From positions 62,001 through 126,000 of the forward strand of contig JADJUE010000009.1 in NCBI GenBank assembly GCA_016710785.1: 64,000 nucleotides of DNA. The letters run 5' to 3'. Shown in pieces: positions 53,467-62,794 of the stretch (position 1 is the stretch's first letter; each line of letters starts with the position of its first letter). The stretch is from Candidatus Epilinea brevis (lineage in GTDB: Bacteria > Chloroflexota > Anaerolineae > Epilineales > Epilineaceae). A program made the translations under genes and the position numbers. The notes beneath the pieces are model-generated. The model was not told the origin of the DNA. It did not search any database and saw only the letters and a list, made by a program, of their open reading frames with translations.

Positions 53467-54448
53467 CGCCGGTCAATGTCTGTCCGACGAGGTCGGGATG
53501 CCCGAGCAGGAACTCCGGGCCGGACAGGCTCCGCCCGCCTTCGGCCTGGAGACGTCTCAGCAGCACGGACCCTTGGCCGCTGGCCACCAGCGGACCCTCG
53601 CTGTCCCGCCACACGGTGCCGAACGGCAGGCCGGCGGGGCCTTGCGGCCGCAGGGCCGCATCGAGCACCTTCAACCGGCCGCGGGACCAGAAGCTGAACG
53701 CGCCGGGCCAGGGGTCCATGGCCCGCACCCTCCGGACAATGGCCCGGCCGTCCTCCTCCCAATGCAGGCGGCCATCGGCCTTGGTCAATCGCGCGGCATA
53801 GGTCGCCAGCGCGTCCTCCTGGGTTCGGGGTTGAATGCGGCCGGCCAGCCAGAGCGGCAAGGTTTCGGCCAGCAGTTCGGCCCCGAGCGTCGCCAGGCGC
53901 GACGTCACGTCGCCGCAACCGATTTCGCCGGATAGTGGCAGGACGCGCTGGGCGAGGATCGGCCCGGTGTCCAGGCCGGCGTCCATGAGCATGATGGTGG
54001 CGCCGGTTTCAGCGTCGCCGGCGAGGATGGCATGGGCTACCGGTGCGGCTCCCCGCCACCGAGGCAGCAGCGAGGCGTGGACGTTGATCGCCCCATGTCG
54101 TGCGAGGGCCAGGATGGCCGGTGGCAAGAGCAGGCCGTAGGCCGCGACCACGACGACCTCGGGCGCCAGGGAGGACAGGTACTCCGTGGCCCAGGCGTCC
54201 TTGCGCAGCGATGCCGGCTGATGGACGGGTAGCCCCAGGGCCAGAGCCCGTTCCTTCACCGGCGGCGGATGCAGACGGCGCCCTCGTCCTGCCGGCCGGT
54301 CCGGCTGGGTGAGGACGGCGGTCACGTCGCAGATGGCCGCCAGTGCATCCAGACTGGGCACGGCGAACTCCGGGCTGCCCATGAACACCGCCGTCGGACG
54401 GGAACCCGAGATCTGAGGGGGTGGTGTGGCGGTCGATCCAGCAATCAT
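53459..54448 (-). CDS. fmt: Methionyl-tRNA formyltransferase
   Basis: 329 aa. Formylates Met-tRNAi with 10-formyl-THF. Blocks: AVFMGSPEFAVPSLDAL, INVHASLLPRWRGAAPVAHA (Asn-His of the catalytic triad and the SLLP loop), GATIMLMDAGLDTGPIL (catalytic Asp). The C-terminal OB-like domain is present. def and priA, frequent neighbours, are absent. TAAGAT lies 8 nt before the ATG and there is no Shine-Dalgarno. Confidence 0.96.
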   Translation of the reverse strand: MIAGSTATPPPQISGSRPTAVFMGSPEFAVPSLDALAAICDVTAVLTQPDRPAGRGRRLHPPPVKERALALGLPVHQPASLRKDAWATEYLSSLAPEVVVVAAYGLLLPPAILALARHGAINVHASLLPRWRGAAPVAHAILAGDAETGATIMLMDAGLDTGPILAQRVLPLSGEIGCGDVTSRLATLGAELLAETLPLWLAGRIQPRTQEDALATYAARLTKADGRLHWEEDGRAIVRRVRAMDPWPGAFSFWSRGRLKVLDAALRPQGPAGLPFGTVWRDSEGPLVASGQGSVLLRRLQAEGGRSLSGPEFLLGHPDLVGQTLTGDG

Positions 54449-54456
54449 GGCCCGCT

Positions 54457-54462
54457 ATCTTA
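54457..54462 (-). promoter_or_regulatory. -10 box TAAGAT, 8 nt before fmt ATG
   Basis: TAAGAT on the minus strand, then eight bases without a purine tract, then ATG 54448. Predicted leaderless message. Confidence 0.5.
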
Positions 54463-54534
54463 GCGCCCAGGCCCGGTCGTCCCAAGCCCTGGTTCGACCG
54501 CGGGTCGAGGCTGGCCTGGTGGGCCTGCCATGGC

Positions 54535-54540
54535 TACAAT
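54535..54540 (+). promoter_or_regulatory. Possible -10 box TACAAT of the M23 lipoprotein gene
   Basis: TACAAT 168 nt before ATG 54709. It implies a long leader of about 160 nt. No -35 recognised; nothing structured was found in the leader. Confidence 0.35.
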
Positions 54541-54708
54541 CCCGGACCTGCGATCGGGAGCGGTTGGCTCAGGGAGGGACCATCGGGACATCGGGCCAAG
54601 CGTCGCCGTTGTACCCTTGGGTTGCCGCCATGGTCGCATGGTCGGGCTGGGGGCTTGGATCTTGGGATCGCGCCGACGCGAGTGGGGCAATACGCCGGGG
54701 AGCTAGCG

Positions 54709-55992
54709 ATGTTGGGTGTGCGAAATGGTGTCCGACAGGTCCGCGGGATGCTTCGCGCGTTGTGCGTGGCCGCGATCCTCTCGATCGTTCTACCGTTGTT
54801 GCAGGGCTGCGCCACCCCGACGCCCATAGCCACCCCCACGGCCACGTTGACACCGACGAACTCTCCGACCCCCTCGTCGACCTTGACGCCGACGAGCACC
54901 CCTACCCCCACCCTTCCGCAGGACGCTGTGGTCAACATCGAGGCCTTGAATGTCCGGGCCGGACCGAACGTCCTCCACCCCCTGCTGGGCGTGGCCTATC
55001 AGGCCACCGCGGTGGCCGTTGTCGGGCGCGATCTGGATGGCGGTTGGCTCGCGGTGCGCCTGCCGGATCAGACGGAAGGATGGCTCAACGGCGCCTATGT
55101 GGCGTTGCGTAAGGATTTCGAGCAGATCCCAGTCCTGCCGACGCCTTCGCCGCCCCCGGCGCCGACGCCCACCGCCATCCCGATGGACCCCAGCCTACCC
55201 CTGGTACTCATTCCGCCCGTGGTCGCCCTCGGTGACCCTTTCCTGGTTCGCCTGCGCGAGCCAGATGCGCAGAGCGTTGTCGCCAGCTTCGGCGGACTGG
55301 AGCTGCCGTTGCATCGGGTTTCGGCGGACAGCTTTGCCGCTGTCTTGAGCACCGACCTGAACGGCGCCGCGGGCGTGATTCCGGTGCCGCTGCGGATCAT
55401 CGATGGTGCGGGGCAGGAGCGCCTGGAGACGGGCAGCCTGCGGGTGCAGGTCGGCGGCTACACCGAGGAGGCCGTGCAGGTGGGCCCGGATCGTGTGCCG
55501 CTGCTGGATCCCACCCTCGGCGCGGCCGAGATGCAGCGCCTGGCGGAGGTCTGGGGGCAGGATGGACCGGAACAGCTCTGGCGGGGCCGCTGGTCCGTCC
55601 CCGGCGGCTCGCTCGTCACGTCGCCCTTCGGGACCTACCGCGACTACAACAGCGGTCGATTGATCGCCCGCCACACGGGCGTGGACCTGCGCGGCCGCCA
55701 TGGCGACCCGGTGTACGCGCCCGCCGCCGGGCGGGTGGTCATGGCCGAGCCGCTCTCGGTCAGGGGCAACGTGGTGTGGATCGACCATGGCTGGGGCATC
55801 CACAGCGGCTACTTCCATCTGTCCCAGATCGCGGTCATCGTGGGGCAGGGGGTAGACCCGGGAACCTACCTGGGGGCCATCGGCACCACGGGGCGCTCGA
55901 CGGCGCCGCACCTGCATTGGGAGGTCCGCATCCATGGGGTGGCGAGCAATGCCCTCCAGTGGTTGTGGCGCGATGTAGGGCAGGTGCCCTGA
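54709..55992 (+). CDS. M23 peptidase lipoprotein with SH3b-like domain
   Basis: 427 aa from ATG 54709 (GGGGAG 6 nt upstream). A lipobox LPLLQGC puts the lipidated Cys at residue 34. A TPTPTST linker is followed by an SH3b domain (VVNIEALNVRAGPNVLHPLL), a Pro linker, and an M23 LytM domain with zinc ligands in HTGVDLRG (H, D) and HLHW (H-x-H). Probably an active peptidoglycan endopeptidase at the outer face of the membrane. Divergent from fmt; a TACAAT box at 54535-54540 may be its promoter. Confidence 0.93.
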   Translation: MLGVRNGVRQVRGMLRALCVAAILSIVLPLLQGCATPTPIATPTATLTPTNSPTPSSTLTPTSTPTPTLPQDAVVNIEALNVRAGPNVLHPLLGVAYQATAVAVVGRDLDGGWLAVRLPDQTEGWLNGAYVALRKDFEQIPVLPTPSPPPAPTPTAIPMDPSLPLVLIPPVVALGDPFLVRLREPDAQSVVASFGGLELPLHRVSADSFAAVLSTDLNGAAGVIPVPLRIIDGAGQERLETGSLRVQVGGYTEEAVQVGPDRVPLLDPTLGAAEMQRLAEVWGQDGPEQLWRGRWSVPGGSLVTSPFGTYRDYNSGRLIARHTGVDLRGRHGDPVYAPAAGRVVMAEPLSVRGNVVWIDHGWGIHSGYFHLSQIAVIVGQGVDPGTYLGAIGTTGRSTAPHLHWEVRIHGVASNALQWLWRDVGQVP

Positions 55993-56024
55993 ACCGCGGG
56001 TACAGCGGCCGCTCGTACAGCAAA

Positions 56025-56052
56025 GGAGGGCGCAGCCGTAGCCGCGCCCTCC
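56025..56052. terminator. Hairpin between the convergent M23 and repeat-protein genes
   Basis: 9-bp GC-rich stem (GGAGGGCGC with its complement) 33 nt after the M23 stop, with two more pairs near the loop. No T-tract on the plus strand; a short CCTTTG on the minus strand. Probably a bidirectional terminator. Confidence 0.55.
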
Positions 56053-56117
56053 CTGACAGATTCTCGGTCAGCCGGTCGGAGCGCCCCACAACGGTGTTGA
56101 GGGCGCCGAGCGTGGCA

Positions 56118-57524
56118 TCAGGGCACTGGTGGCGGCGGGGGTAGGGGTGCCGTCGGCCCGCCCGGATTGGGCGGCGGGGCGATGGGCGTGAGCGGGCCCG
56201 GCCCGGCGCCGCCCTGGACCACCAGGACCTCCGGACCCCGGCGCTGGCCGGTGCGGTTGATCTGGGAAGCCATTATTGAATGGTCGCTGGCGGCATTGCG
56301 GTCGATCCAGACCACCAAGGTGGTGTCGCTGCTGCTGGAGGCGACGTCCGGGGCGAAACTGAACGCCGGCCCGCCGGCCAGGGCGTAGTTGCTGCGGTAG
56401 GGGATGCCGTTCTTGTTCAGCCGCCGCGTCTGGATGTCCGGGGCGTTGGCGCCGTCGCGCCGTTCCCAGGCGATGACGAAACCGCCGAAGTCCTCCAGCG
56501 AGCCCAGGCTGGGATAGACATCGTCCACGGGTGCGGCGCTGGCCTCGATCTTGATCGGCGGGCCATAGGGAAAGGCGTTGGAGTTGAGGCGCCGGGCGAA
56601 TACGTCGCGCGTGCTCTCGCCGGTTGGCGTCTGCGACCAGGCCACGAGGTAGGCGCCTGACGGAACCTCGGCGGCGATGGTCGGGCGGCCCAGGTCGCCG
56701 CCGGAGATCACGCTGTTCTTGTTGCTGAGCACGAAGTTGCGTCCGATGGGGGTGATCTCCATCGTGTGGATCGACGCTTCGATGCCGGTCACCTCGCGCC
56801 ACACCATGCCGATCCGGTCACCCCGCCCGCCACGGGGCAGATAGGCCAGATCCGGATAGGTCTCATCCGCCGGCGAATTGATGACCGGGAAGCTGTTGCT
56901 GATGGGCTGGCCGGATGGGGTGACGAAAATGCCGTGGATGTCCCTGGCGTCCGCTGGGACCGCTGGAGGACCGGCAGTGGCAATGGGAGCGGTTGAGGTG
57001 GCGGTGGCGCCGGGCGGCGGCGGCGTCGGCTGCAGCGGAGCGTCAGCCCCGTTGCCCAAGGCGAGCAGCGGCGGGGGAGGCGGGACGGGGGGCGTGGACG
57101 GCGCAGGTCCTCCCGGCGTCGGCAGCCCTGGCGTTCCAGGAAGCGGTACGCCCGGTGTCGGCAAGCCGCCGGACGGGCCGCCGCTGTCGTCGGTGTACAT
57201 GAGCAGGAACTCCCCCACCTGTTGGCTGAAGACCATGCTGGGGTCGCTCTGGTTGCCCGGTGCCACGACCACCGGAACCTCCGCCCCTTGCGGGATGCCG
57301 GAGGCGGTCAGTCGGATGCCATAGAGGTCCAGTCCGGTGCCGCCGCCGCGGTCCTCCGCCCAGACCAGGAGGTAGCTGTTGTAGTAGCTGGCGAAGCCTA
57401 CGGCCGGTGCCAGCGGCCGGCCGCGGGTGATGACCGTGGCGGCGCTGGCGCCGCGGAGACCGCCGGTGGCGATCGCCGCCCCGGCCAGGACCAGGATGAG
57501 GGTGGAGACACGATGAGGAGACAT
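56118..57524 (-). CDS. Exported beta-repeat protein (paralogue of the gene at 8694-9827)
   Basis: 468 aa. Signal peptide ending about LRGASAA. Repeats such as YLLVWAEDRGGGTGLDLYGI, EFLLMYTDDSGG, LVAWSQTPTGESTRDVFARR and FVIAWERRDGANAPDIQTRR share the layout of the protein at 8694. A Pro/Gly-rich insert (about residues 125-200) splits the second repeat. The C-terminus is Pro-rich without an LP tail. 71 nt after asnS on the same strand. Confidence 0.75.
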   Translation of the reverse strand: MSPHRVSTLILVLAGAAIATGGLRGASAATVITRGRPLAPAVGFASYYNSYLLVWAEDRGGGTGLDLYGIRLTASGIPQGAEVPVVVAPGNQSDPSMVFSQQVGEFLLMYTDDSGGPSGGLPTPGVPLPGTPGLPTPGGPAPSTPPVPPPPPLLALGNGADAPLQPTPPPPGATATSTAPIATAGPPAVPADARDIHGIFVTPSGQPISNSFPVINSPADETYPDLAYLPRGGRGDRIGMVWREVTGIEASIHTMEITPIGRNFVLSNKNSVISGGDLGRPTIAAEVPSGAYLVAWSQTPTGESTRDVFARRLNSNAFPYGPPIKIEASAAPVDDVYPSLGSLEDFGGFVIAWERRDGANAPDIQTRRLNKNGIPYRSNYALAGGPAFSFAPDVASSSSDTTLVVWIDRNAASDHSIMASQINRTGQRRGPEVLVVQGGAGPGPLTPIAPPPNPGGPTAPLPPPPPVP

Positions 57525-57595
57525 GGAGATGAATCTGCCTTTCGGTAGTCCCCTGCGCGCGGGGCAGCGCAACGTGGTCGGAAGTCGGACGGACG

Positions 57596-58918
57596 TCACG
57601 GGTACATCTTTTCCAACAGACGCGGGAAGGCGGTCGTCTCCCGCACATGGCCAAGACCGCAGATCCAGGCCACCGTCCGCTCGATGCCCAAGCCAAATCC
57701 GGCATGGGGCACCGCGCCGTAGCGACGGAGGTCCAGGTACCATTCGTAGTCCTCCTGGCGCAAGCCGTGTTCGGTCAGGCGGCGCTTCAGAAGCTCCAGA
57801 TCGGTGCTGCGTTCGCCGCCACCGATGATCTCGCCGTAGCCTTCCGGCGCGAGAAGGTCCACGGATCGGGAGAGCTCCGGTCGCCCGTCGACTTCCGCCA
57901 TGTAGAAGGCCTTGGCGGCGGAGGGATAGTGGTAGACGAAAACCGGGCGCTCGAAGCGCTCCGCCAGGTAGGTTTCATGCGGCGCGCCGAAATCCTCGCC
58001 CCACGGAAAGTCAGGGAAGTCGCCTTCGCGCAACAGCGTCACCGCCTCATCGTAGCTGAGGCGCGGGAAGGGCGGGCGGACGGCTTCCAGCCGCGACAGG
58101 TCGCGCTCCAGCAAGCTCGAGAGTTCCTGCCCATGGCGGGCCAATACGGTCTGGACGATGGCGCTGACGAAGGCCTCTTCAACCGCCATGACGTCTTCCA
58201 GACGGGCAAAGGCCATCTCCGGCTCGACCATCCAGAACTCGGTCAGATGTCGGCGGGTCTTGGACTTCTCGGCCCGGAACGTCGGGCCGAAGCAGTAGGT
58301 GCGCCCCAGGGCGGCGATCGTCGCCTCGTTGTAGAGTTGGCCGCTCTGGCTCAGATAGGCGGTCTCGCCGAAGTAATCGGTGGCGAAGAGCGTCGTGGTC
58401 CCTTCACAGGCGGCCGGGGTCAGAATGGGGGTGTCCACACCCACGAAATCGTTGCTGTCGAGCCAATCGCGAATGGCCTTGATGATCGTGGCCCGGATGC
58501 GCAGGATGGCGGCCTGGCGGGGACTGCGGATCCACAGATGGCGCTGCTCCATCAGGAAGCCGGTGCCGTGCTCCTTGGGTTGGATGGGGTAGCCGGATTC
58601 CGCGAGTGATACGACCTCCAAGCGGCTCAAACCCAACTCGAAGCCGCCCGGCGCGCGGGCGTCGGCGCGCAGAAGCCCTTCGACCCGCACGGCGCTCTCC
58701 TGGGTCAGCTGCCCCGCGGCCGCAAAGTCCGCCTCCGGAAGGTCCTTCTGGAAGGCGACCGACTGCAGGACCCCCGTACCGTCGCGCAGCTGGATGAACT
58801 GCAGGCGGCCCTTGTCGGTGCGGTTCTGGACCCAGCCCTGCAGGCGTACGACCTGACCATCATAGGCTGCCGCTTCGCGGATACGGATCAAAGGTGCGGC
58901 GCTCGCCATAGCGTCCAT
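57596..58918 (-). CDS. asnS: Asparaginyl-tRNA synthetase
   Basis: 440 aa. Class IIb synthetase. An N-terminal OB anticodon domain (VVRLQGWVQNRTDKGRLQFI) is followed by the catalytic core: motif 2 FGPTFRAEKSKTRRHLTEFW and motif 3 GFGLGIERTVAWICG, ending RETTAFPR as in AsnRS (AspRS would carry a different tail). ATG 58918 is preceded by AGGAGGAG at a rather long 11-nt spacing. Supports direct tRNA-Asn charging together with glnS. Confidence 0.96.
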   Translation of the reverse strand: MDAMASAAPLIRIREAAAYDGQVVRLQGWVQNRTDKGRLQFIQLRDGTGVLQSVAFQKDLPEADFAAAGQLTQESAVRVEGLLRADARAPGGFELGLSRLEVVSLAESGYPIQPKEHGTGFLMEQRHLWIRSPRQAAILRIRATIIKAIRDWLDSNDFVGVDTPILTPAACEGTTTLFATDYFGETAYLSQSGQLYNEATIAALGRTYCFGPTFRAEKSKTRRHLTEFWMVEPEMAFARLEDVMAVEEAFVSAIVQTVLARHGQELSSLLERDLSRLEAVRPPFPRLSYDEAVTLLREGDFPDFPWGEDFGAPHETYLAERFERPVFVYHYPSAAKAFYMAEVDGRPELSRSVDLLAPEGYGEIIGGGERSTDLELLKRRLTEHGLRQEDYEWYLDLRRYGAVPHAGFGLGIERTVAWICGLGHVRETTAFPRLLEKMYP

Positions 58919-59098
58919 GACTGCTGATACTCCTCCTCGTGCGATACCGGGGCAGGACCCCGCTCGTCTGTCGCGATAAAACGTTGCAGTGGTTGCCACT
59001 GTTGCGGCGTATATCTGCCGCCTACCTAAGGGTCGATGAGCGACGATCGACCGATGAGCCCAAGCGTATGGATGCGCCGGCGGCGAGCCGGCCGCAAC

Positions 59099-60319
59099 TC
59101 AGGGTTTGTCCAAGGCTGCCAACCGTGCGCCGAGCGCATCGCCGAGGACATCCCATTGCCAGCGCCTGACCCATGGCAGGTCACTGCGGCTCATACCGAG
59201 ATCCAGGGCCATCGGCTCTGACCGCGGATGCAGGGCCAGCTGATCCAGGTGGCGGGCGGACCAGACCAGACCGGCGGACAGGCCGAGCTTCGCCGCTTCC
59301 TCATCGCGCCAGGCCTTGAGCTTGGCCAGGCGATCGCGGTGCTCGCCGCTCCAGCGGACACCGCTGACCAGGCGGGGCCAGCCGAGGGGGGGATCCTGCC
59401 TGCCCTGAGCCAAGGTGGCCAGGAGCGCCTTGCGGCGTGGGCCCAGATAGGGGCGACCGATGCCCTGTAGGCTGTCCAGACGGTGGCCGGGATCTCGCGC
59501 CAACACCAGCATCGTCTCGTTGCCCATCACCCGATACGGCGGGCGGCCGAGACGCAAGGCCTCCTGCTCCCTGAAGCAGAAGAGGGCATGCAGTACCGCG
59601 CGACCACGATCGTCAAGCTCTCGCGCGCCTTTGACCAGCAGGCAGGCCTCTTCGGAAGTCGGCGGCGGTTCCAGTCGGAACACCTCCAAGCGCTCGCATT
59701 CCTCCTGTACCCATGCCGTACGCCCCAGGTCGGCGATGCGTGCCACCAGGGCATGGTACAGGGCGATCAGGTAGGCGACGTCGTCAGCGGCATAGGCCAG
59801 GGCGGCTTCTGGAAGGGGCCGCTGCGACCAGTCCATCCGCTGCAGTCGCTTGGACTTGGCCAGCTCGATGCCCAAGACTTCCTGAAGCACGGCGGCCAGT
59901 CCCGTGCGCTCCATACCCAGGAACTGCGCGGCAATCGCCGTGTCGTAGAGCCCGCTGAGGCTGAAGCCCAGGTCGCGGCGCAGGGCCCTCACGTCATAGC
60001 TGGCCGCGTGCAGCACCTTGATCCGTCCGCTGTCCGCCAGCACCGCGCCAAGGACAGTCGGCTCGGTGACCGCAAGTGGATCGAGGATGGCGATCGATGG
60101 ACCTGGCAGGGCAATCTGGATGAGGGAAAGCCGCTCGGGGTAGCGATGGAAACCGTCGGCCTCGACATCCAAAGCGACCAACGGTGCGGCGAACAGATTT
60201 GGCGCGAAGGCAGCCCAGTCTTCCGGAGTCGCAATCCACTGAAACTCCGTCGGAGCCACCGGGGGCTGCGGCGACGTCTCTGGCGCCGCAGCCGCAGGCG
60301 GTTCGCTGGACCTGTTCAT
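59099..60319 (-). CDS. rnd: Ribonuclease D (DEDD exonuclease with HRDC domain)
   Basis: 406 aa. A 3'-5' exonuclease trimming tRNA precursors. DEDDy motifs: LDVEADGFHRYPERLSL (D, E), HAASYDVRALRRDLG (D), and YAADDVAYLIALY (Y, D). An HRDC domain follows at about residues 215-290. An extra C-terminal helical region completes the family length. The start overlaps the HAD gene's stop as ATGA, so the two are translationally coupled. Confidence 0.94.
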   Translation of the reverse strand: MNRSSEPPAAAAPETSPQPPVAPTEFQWIATPEDWAAFAPNLFAAPLVALDVEADGFHRYPERLSLIQIALPGPSIAILDPLAVTEPTVLGAVLADSGRIKVLHAASYDVRALRRDLGFSLSGLYDTAIAAQFLGMERTGLAAVLQEVLGIELAKSKRLQRMDWSQRPLPEAALAYAADDVAYLIALYHALVARIADLGRTAWVQEECERLEVFRLEPPPTSEEACLLVKGARELDDRGRAVLHALFCFREQEALRLGRPPYRVMGNETMLVLARDPGHRLDSLQGIGRPYLGPRRKALLATLAQGRQDPPLGWPRLVSGVRWSGEHRDRLAKLKAWRDEEAAKLGLSAGLVWSARHLDQLALHPRSEPMALDLGMSRSDLPWVRRWQWDVLGDALGARLAALDKP

Positions 60320-60969
60320 GCCGGCAACGCCCCGAGGTCCAGAAGGACGTCGCGCAGCTGTTCGGCAGAACGGAAGAGGCAGGTCTGCATGCCGATGATC
60401 CGGGCCGCCTCGATGTTGCGCTGCTTGTCGTCGATGAACAGGATCGCCGCGGGGTCGAGCGCGAGTTCTGAGGCCAACCGCAGGTATGACTGGGGATCGG
60501 GCTTGCGGCGCCCCGTGCGGTGGGAGAAATGGGCGCGGTCGAATCGATGGGCGAATCGGCCGATCTGCGGTTCGTAGTCCACGGCGCTGTTGGAGAGGAT
60601 GGCAGTCTGCAGGCCGGCCCGGCGCAGCGCGTCCGCCAAGGCGAGCACGCCGTCGTCCAAGCGGGCCCAGGTCACGCGCGACTGCAGATCGCGAATGGCG
60701 GCCACCTCGTTCGGTTCCGCGCTCAGTCCTGCCGCCCGAAGGACCGCCGACCAGTAGTCGTCCGCGTCGAGCGAGCCGGTGGAAAAGGCCTGCCACAAGG
60801 GGTAGAGGTCGGGCGCATGCCGCAGGGCATGCAGCCCCTCCGGTGTGAGCGCGGGGTCCAGGGCGGCCAGTCCGACCGCCAGCGCCGACCGGTCAGGGAA
60901 GGCGATGACGCCCTCCACGTCGAAGATGGCGCCGCCCAAAGGCGGTACTTCCTGGTCCACATGATTCAT
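60316..60969 (-). CDS. HAD-IA family hydrolase
   Basis: 217 aa from ATG 60969. Motif I is IFDVEGVIAF: the nucleophile Asp is present but the usual second Asp is Glu, as tolerated in some HAD-IA members. Motif II TAILSNSAVD, motif III HRTGRRKPDPQSY (Lys), motif IV ILFIDDKQRNIEAA. A small helical cap lies after motif I. Substrate unknown. Coupled to rnd. Confidence 0.88.
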   Translation of the reverse strand: MNHVDQEVPPLGGAIFDVEGVIAFPDRSALAVGLAALDPALTPEGLHALRHAPDLYPLWQAFSTGSLDADDYWSAVLRAAGLSAEPNEVAAIRDLQSRVTWARLDDGVLALADALRRAGLQTAILSNSAVDYEPQIGRFAHRFDRAHFSHRTGRRKPDPQSYLRLASELALDPAAILFIDDKQRNIEAARIIGMQTCLFRSAEQLRDVLLDLGALPA

Positions 60970-61077
60970 GGGCCAGAGTATAGGGGGCCGTCTTGAAGCT
61001 GTCACGGATCTGGCGCGCAGGCCCTATCCGCCCGTCCTGCGATGGCTTAGCATCCCCTTGTGGACCTTTCGCCCCCA

Positions 61078-61754
61078 ATGGCCATTCTTGACCTGCCAGT
61101 TTCGGAGCGCCCGCGCGAGCGGCTTGCGCGCGGCTCGGAGGCACGGCGCTGGCGACGGCGGAGTTGATTGCGGTGGTGCTGGGCACGGGCAGCCGCGGGA
61201 CGAGCGCCTTGGGCCTGGGGCTTGACGCGATCAGCCGATTCGGGCTAGCCGGACTGGCGCGCGCCTCCTTGGAGGAGTTGCAGGCGGTCCCCGGACTGGG
61301 GCAGGCGCGGGCTCTCCAACTCAAAGCGGCCCTGGAACTCGGACGACGCCTGATCACCTTGCCTGCCGGCAACCTGCCGCGTATCGCCGGACCCGCCGAC
61401 GTGCACATCCTGCTGGATCCGGAGATGGTGGAGCTGGAGCAGGAGCATCTACGCCTGCTCATGCTCAACGTCAAGAACGAGGTGCTGGCGGTGTACGAGG
61501 TGTACAAAGGCAGCCTGAACACGAGCCCCGTCCGTGTCGCGGAGGTCTTTCGCGAGCCGATCCGCCGCAATTGCGCCGCCTTGATCCTGGTGCACAACCA
61601 CCCCTCGGGTGATCCGGCCCCCAGCGCCGCCGATGCTCAGGTCACCAGGCAGTTGGTCGAGGCGGGCCGGCTACTCGACATCGCGGTGCTGGATCACGTG
61701 ATCCTGGCGCGTCGCGGCTGGGTATCGCTGCGAGAGCGGGGACTCGGCTTCTAG
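61078..61754 (+). pseudogene. radC: radC (JAB/MPN domain) split by a frame displacement
   Basis: The N-terminal part reads MAILDLPVSERPRERLARGS in one frame from ATG 61078 and would stop at 61167. The rest (ATAELIAVVLGTGSRG onward) continues in another frame to 61754 with the helix-hairpin-helix region (VPGLGQARALQLKAALELG) and the JAB metal motif HNHPSGDPAPSAAD. The in-frame part alone has no ATG or GTG start upstream of 61164. The shift lies at about 61132-61146 and fits a 2-bp insertion (AC near 61142) or a 1-bp loss. Could be a true mutation, an assembly error, or recoding. RadC-type proteins are of uncertain function. Confidence 0.85.
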
Positions 61755-61853
61755 GATCGCACCACCATGGACTTTGAGAGTAGCCGGTGGTTATGCCGGG
61801 TCTCGAATCCTTCTTTGGCCGCGAGGTCATGCCACATTGAGGTGCGGTATCAG
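61752..61853 (+). repeat. Dispersed element, copy C
   Basis: Starts at the TAG stop of radC (TAGGATCGCACC), with the core GAGAGTAGCCGGTGG, GGGTCTCGAATCCT and TTGGCCGCGAGGTCATGCC, then lacks about 22 bp present in copies A and B and ends GGTGCGGTATC. Start and end are approximate inverted repeats (GATCGCACC / GGTGCGGTATC). Confidence 0.85.
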
Positions 61854-61909
61854 GATGCCGTGGTGCTGGTCGGCGGGACGGCAAGTTCGTTCAGACCAGC
61901 GCCTGGGTC

Positions 61910-61915
61910 TAGAAT
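61910..61915 (+). promoter_or_regulatory. -10 box TAGAAT, 6 nt before the PGRP amidase ATG
   Basis: TAGAAT, then GTCCGC, then ATG 61922. No Shine-Dalgarno. The predicted transcription start coincides with the A of ATG. -35 region weak. Confidence 0.6.
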
Positions 61916-61921
61916 GTCCGC

Positions 61922-62779
61922 ATGGAAGATTCCCTCTTGCCCCCATCGCTGGAGCCGGCATCCGTCGCTGGAAACCTGCGCGATGAGCGTGGTGTGCCGG
62001 CCGCGGCGGGTCCGGAAGCCGCGGCTGTGTTGCATGCGGCGCAGCGCTTTGCCGCCTTTGCCGCCCATCATGGGGCCACGGTATGCGGCCCGGCCTTGGG
62101 CGAACCGCGGGTCGAGGACGGCCATCCGGTCCAGTACTTCCGCAATCTGGTTCTGGAGTTGGGATCCGACGGGCAGATTGCCCCGCGGCCGTTGGGATCG
62201 ATGGCATTGGCCCGGCAGGAGGCTGCGCCGACCGCAACAGAGCTGCGGTTTCCGCAATGGTTGGACCTGCGGGCGGAGCTACCCACTCACGTCACCCTGC
62301 GCTACCCACTGCGCCCCTTGGCGCAGATCCGCTACCTGATCTTGCATCATTCCGGTGCCTCGGCGCGTTTTGACGCCCGCCAGATCGCCGCGGAGCATGT
62401 CGGCGTCAATGGTTGGCCGGGCATGGGCTACCACTTCGTGATCGGTCCTGACGGACTGATCGAGCAATGCCAGGACCTTGGGGTCAGCAGCCACCACGTC
62501 GCGCAGTTCAACCCGGTTGCTGTCGGTATCGCCCTTCTGGGCGACCTGCGGCTGGGCGCCCCGACCGGGCGCCAGATGGATGCCGCCGCCGACCTGCTGT
62601 CATGCCTCTGTCAGCAGTTGGGACTGCCACGTCAGGCCATCAGGGGACACGGCGAGATGGTGTCCACCGACTGCCCCGGCCCCGCCTTCCTGGCCGAATG
62701 GCGGTCGCGGCTGTTCCAGATGGTGGGTGACCGTCTGCGAATTCCGGCCGCCGGCCCTGCCGGCGGGCAGTCCGGCTGA
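61922..62779 (+). CDS. N-acetylmuramoyl-L-alanine amidase (PGRP / amidase_2 fold)
   Basis: 285 aa. The C-terminal 160 residues are an amidase_2 domain: RYLILHHSGASARFDARQIA (zinc His), GMGYHFVIGPDGLIEQC, VGIALLGDL, and AIRGHGEMVSTDCPG, where His and Cys complete the zinc site as in T7 lysozyme and PGRPs. The N-terminal 110 residues lack a signal peptide and resemble no domain I know. It should cleave the stem peptide from MurNAc. How it would leave the cell is unclear. scpA follows after 15 nt. Confidence 0.85.
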   Translation: MEDSLLPPSLEPASVAGNLRDERGVPAAAGPEAAAVLHAAQRFAAFAAHHGATVCGPALGEPRVEDGHPVQYFRNLVLELGSDGQIAPRPLGSMALARQEAAPTATELRFPQWLDLRAELPTHVTLRYPLRPLAQIRYLILHHSGASARFDARQIAAEHVGVNGWPGMGYHFVIGPDGLIEQCQDLGVSSHHVAQFNPVAVGIALLGDLRLGAPTGRQMDAAADLLSCLCQQLGLPRQAIRGHGEMVSTDCPGPAFLAEWRSRLFQMVGDRLRIPAAGPAGGQSG

Positions 62780-62794
62780 GCTGCGGTCCTGCCG

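Noticed and set aside
61752..61853. tRNA-like block (GGGTCTCGAATCC resembles a T-arm) in the dispersed element
   Set aside because: No acceptor stem, D-arm or anticodon arm can be folded around it; the block varies between copies.
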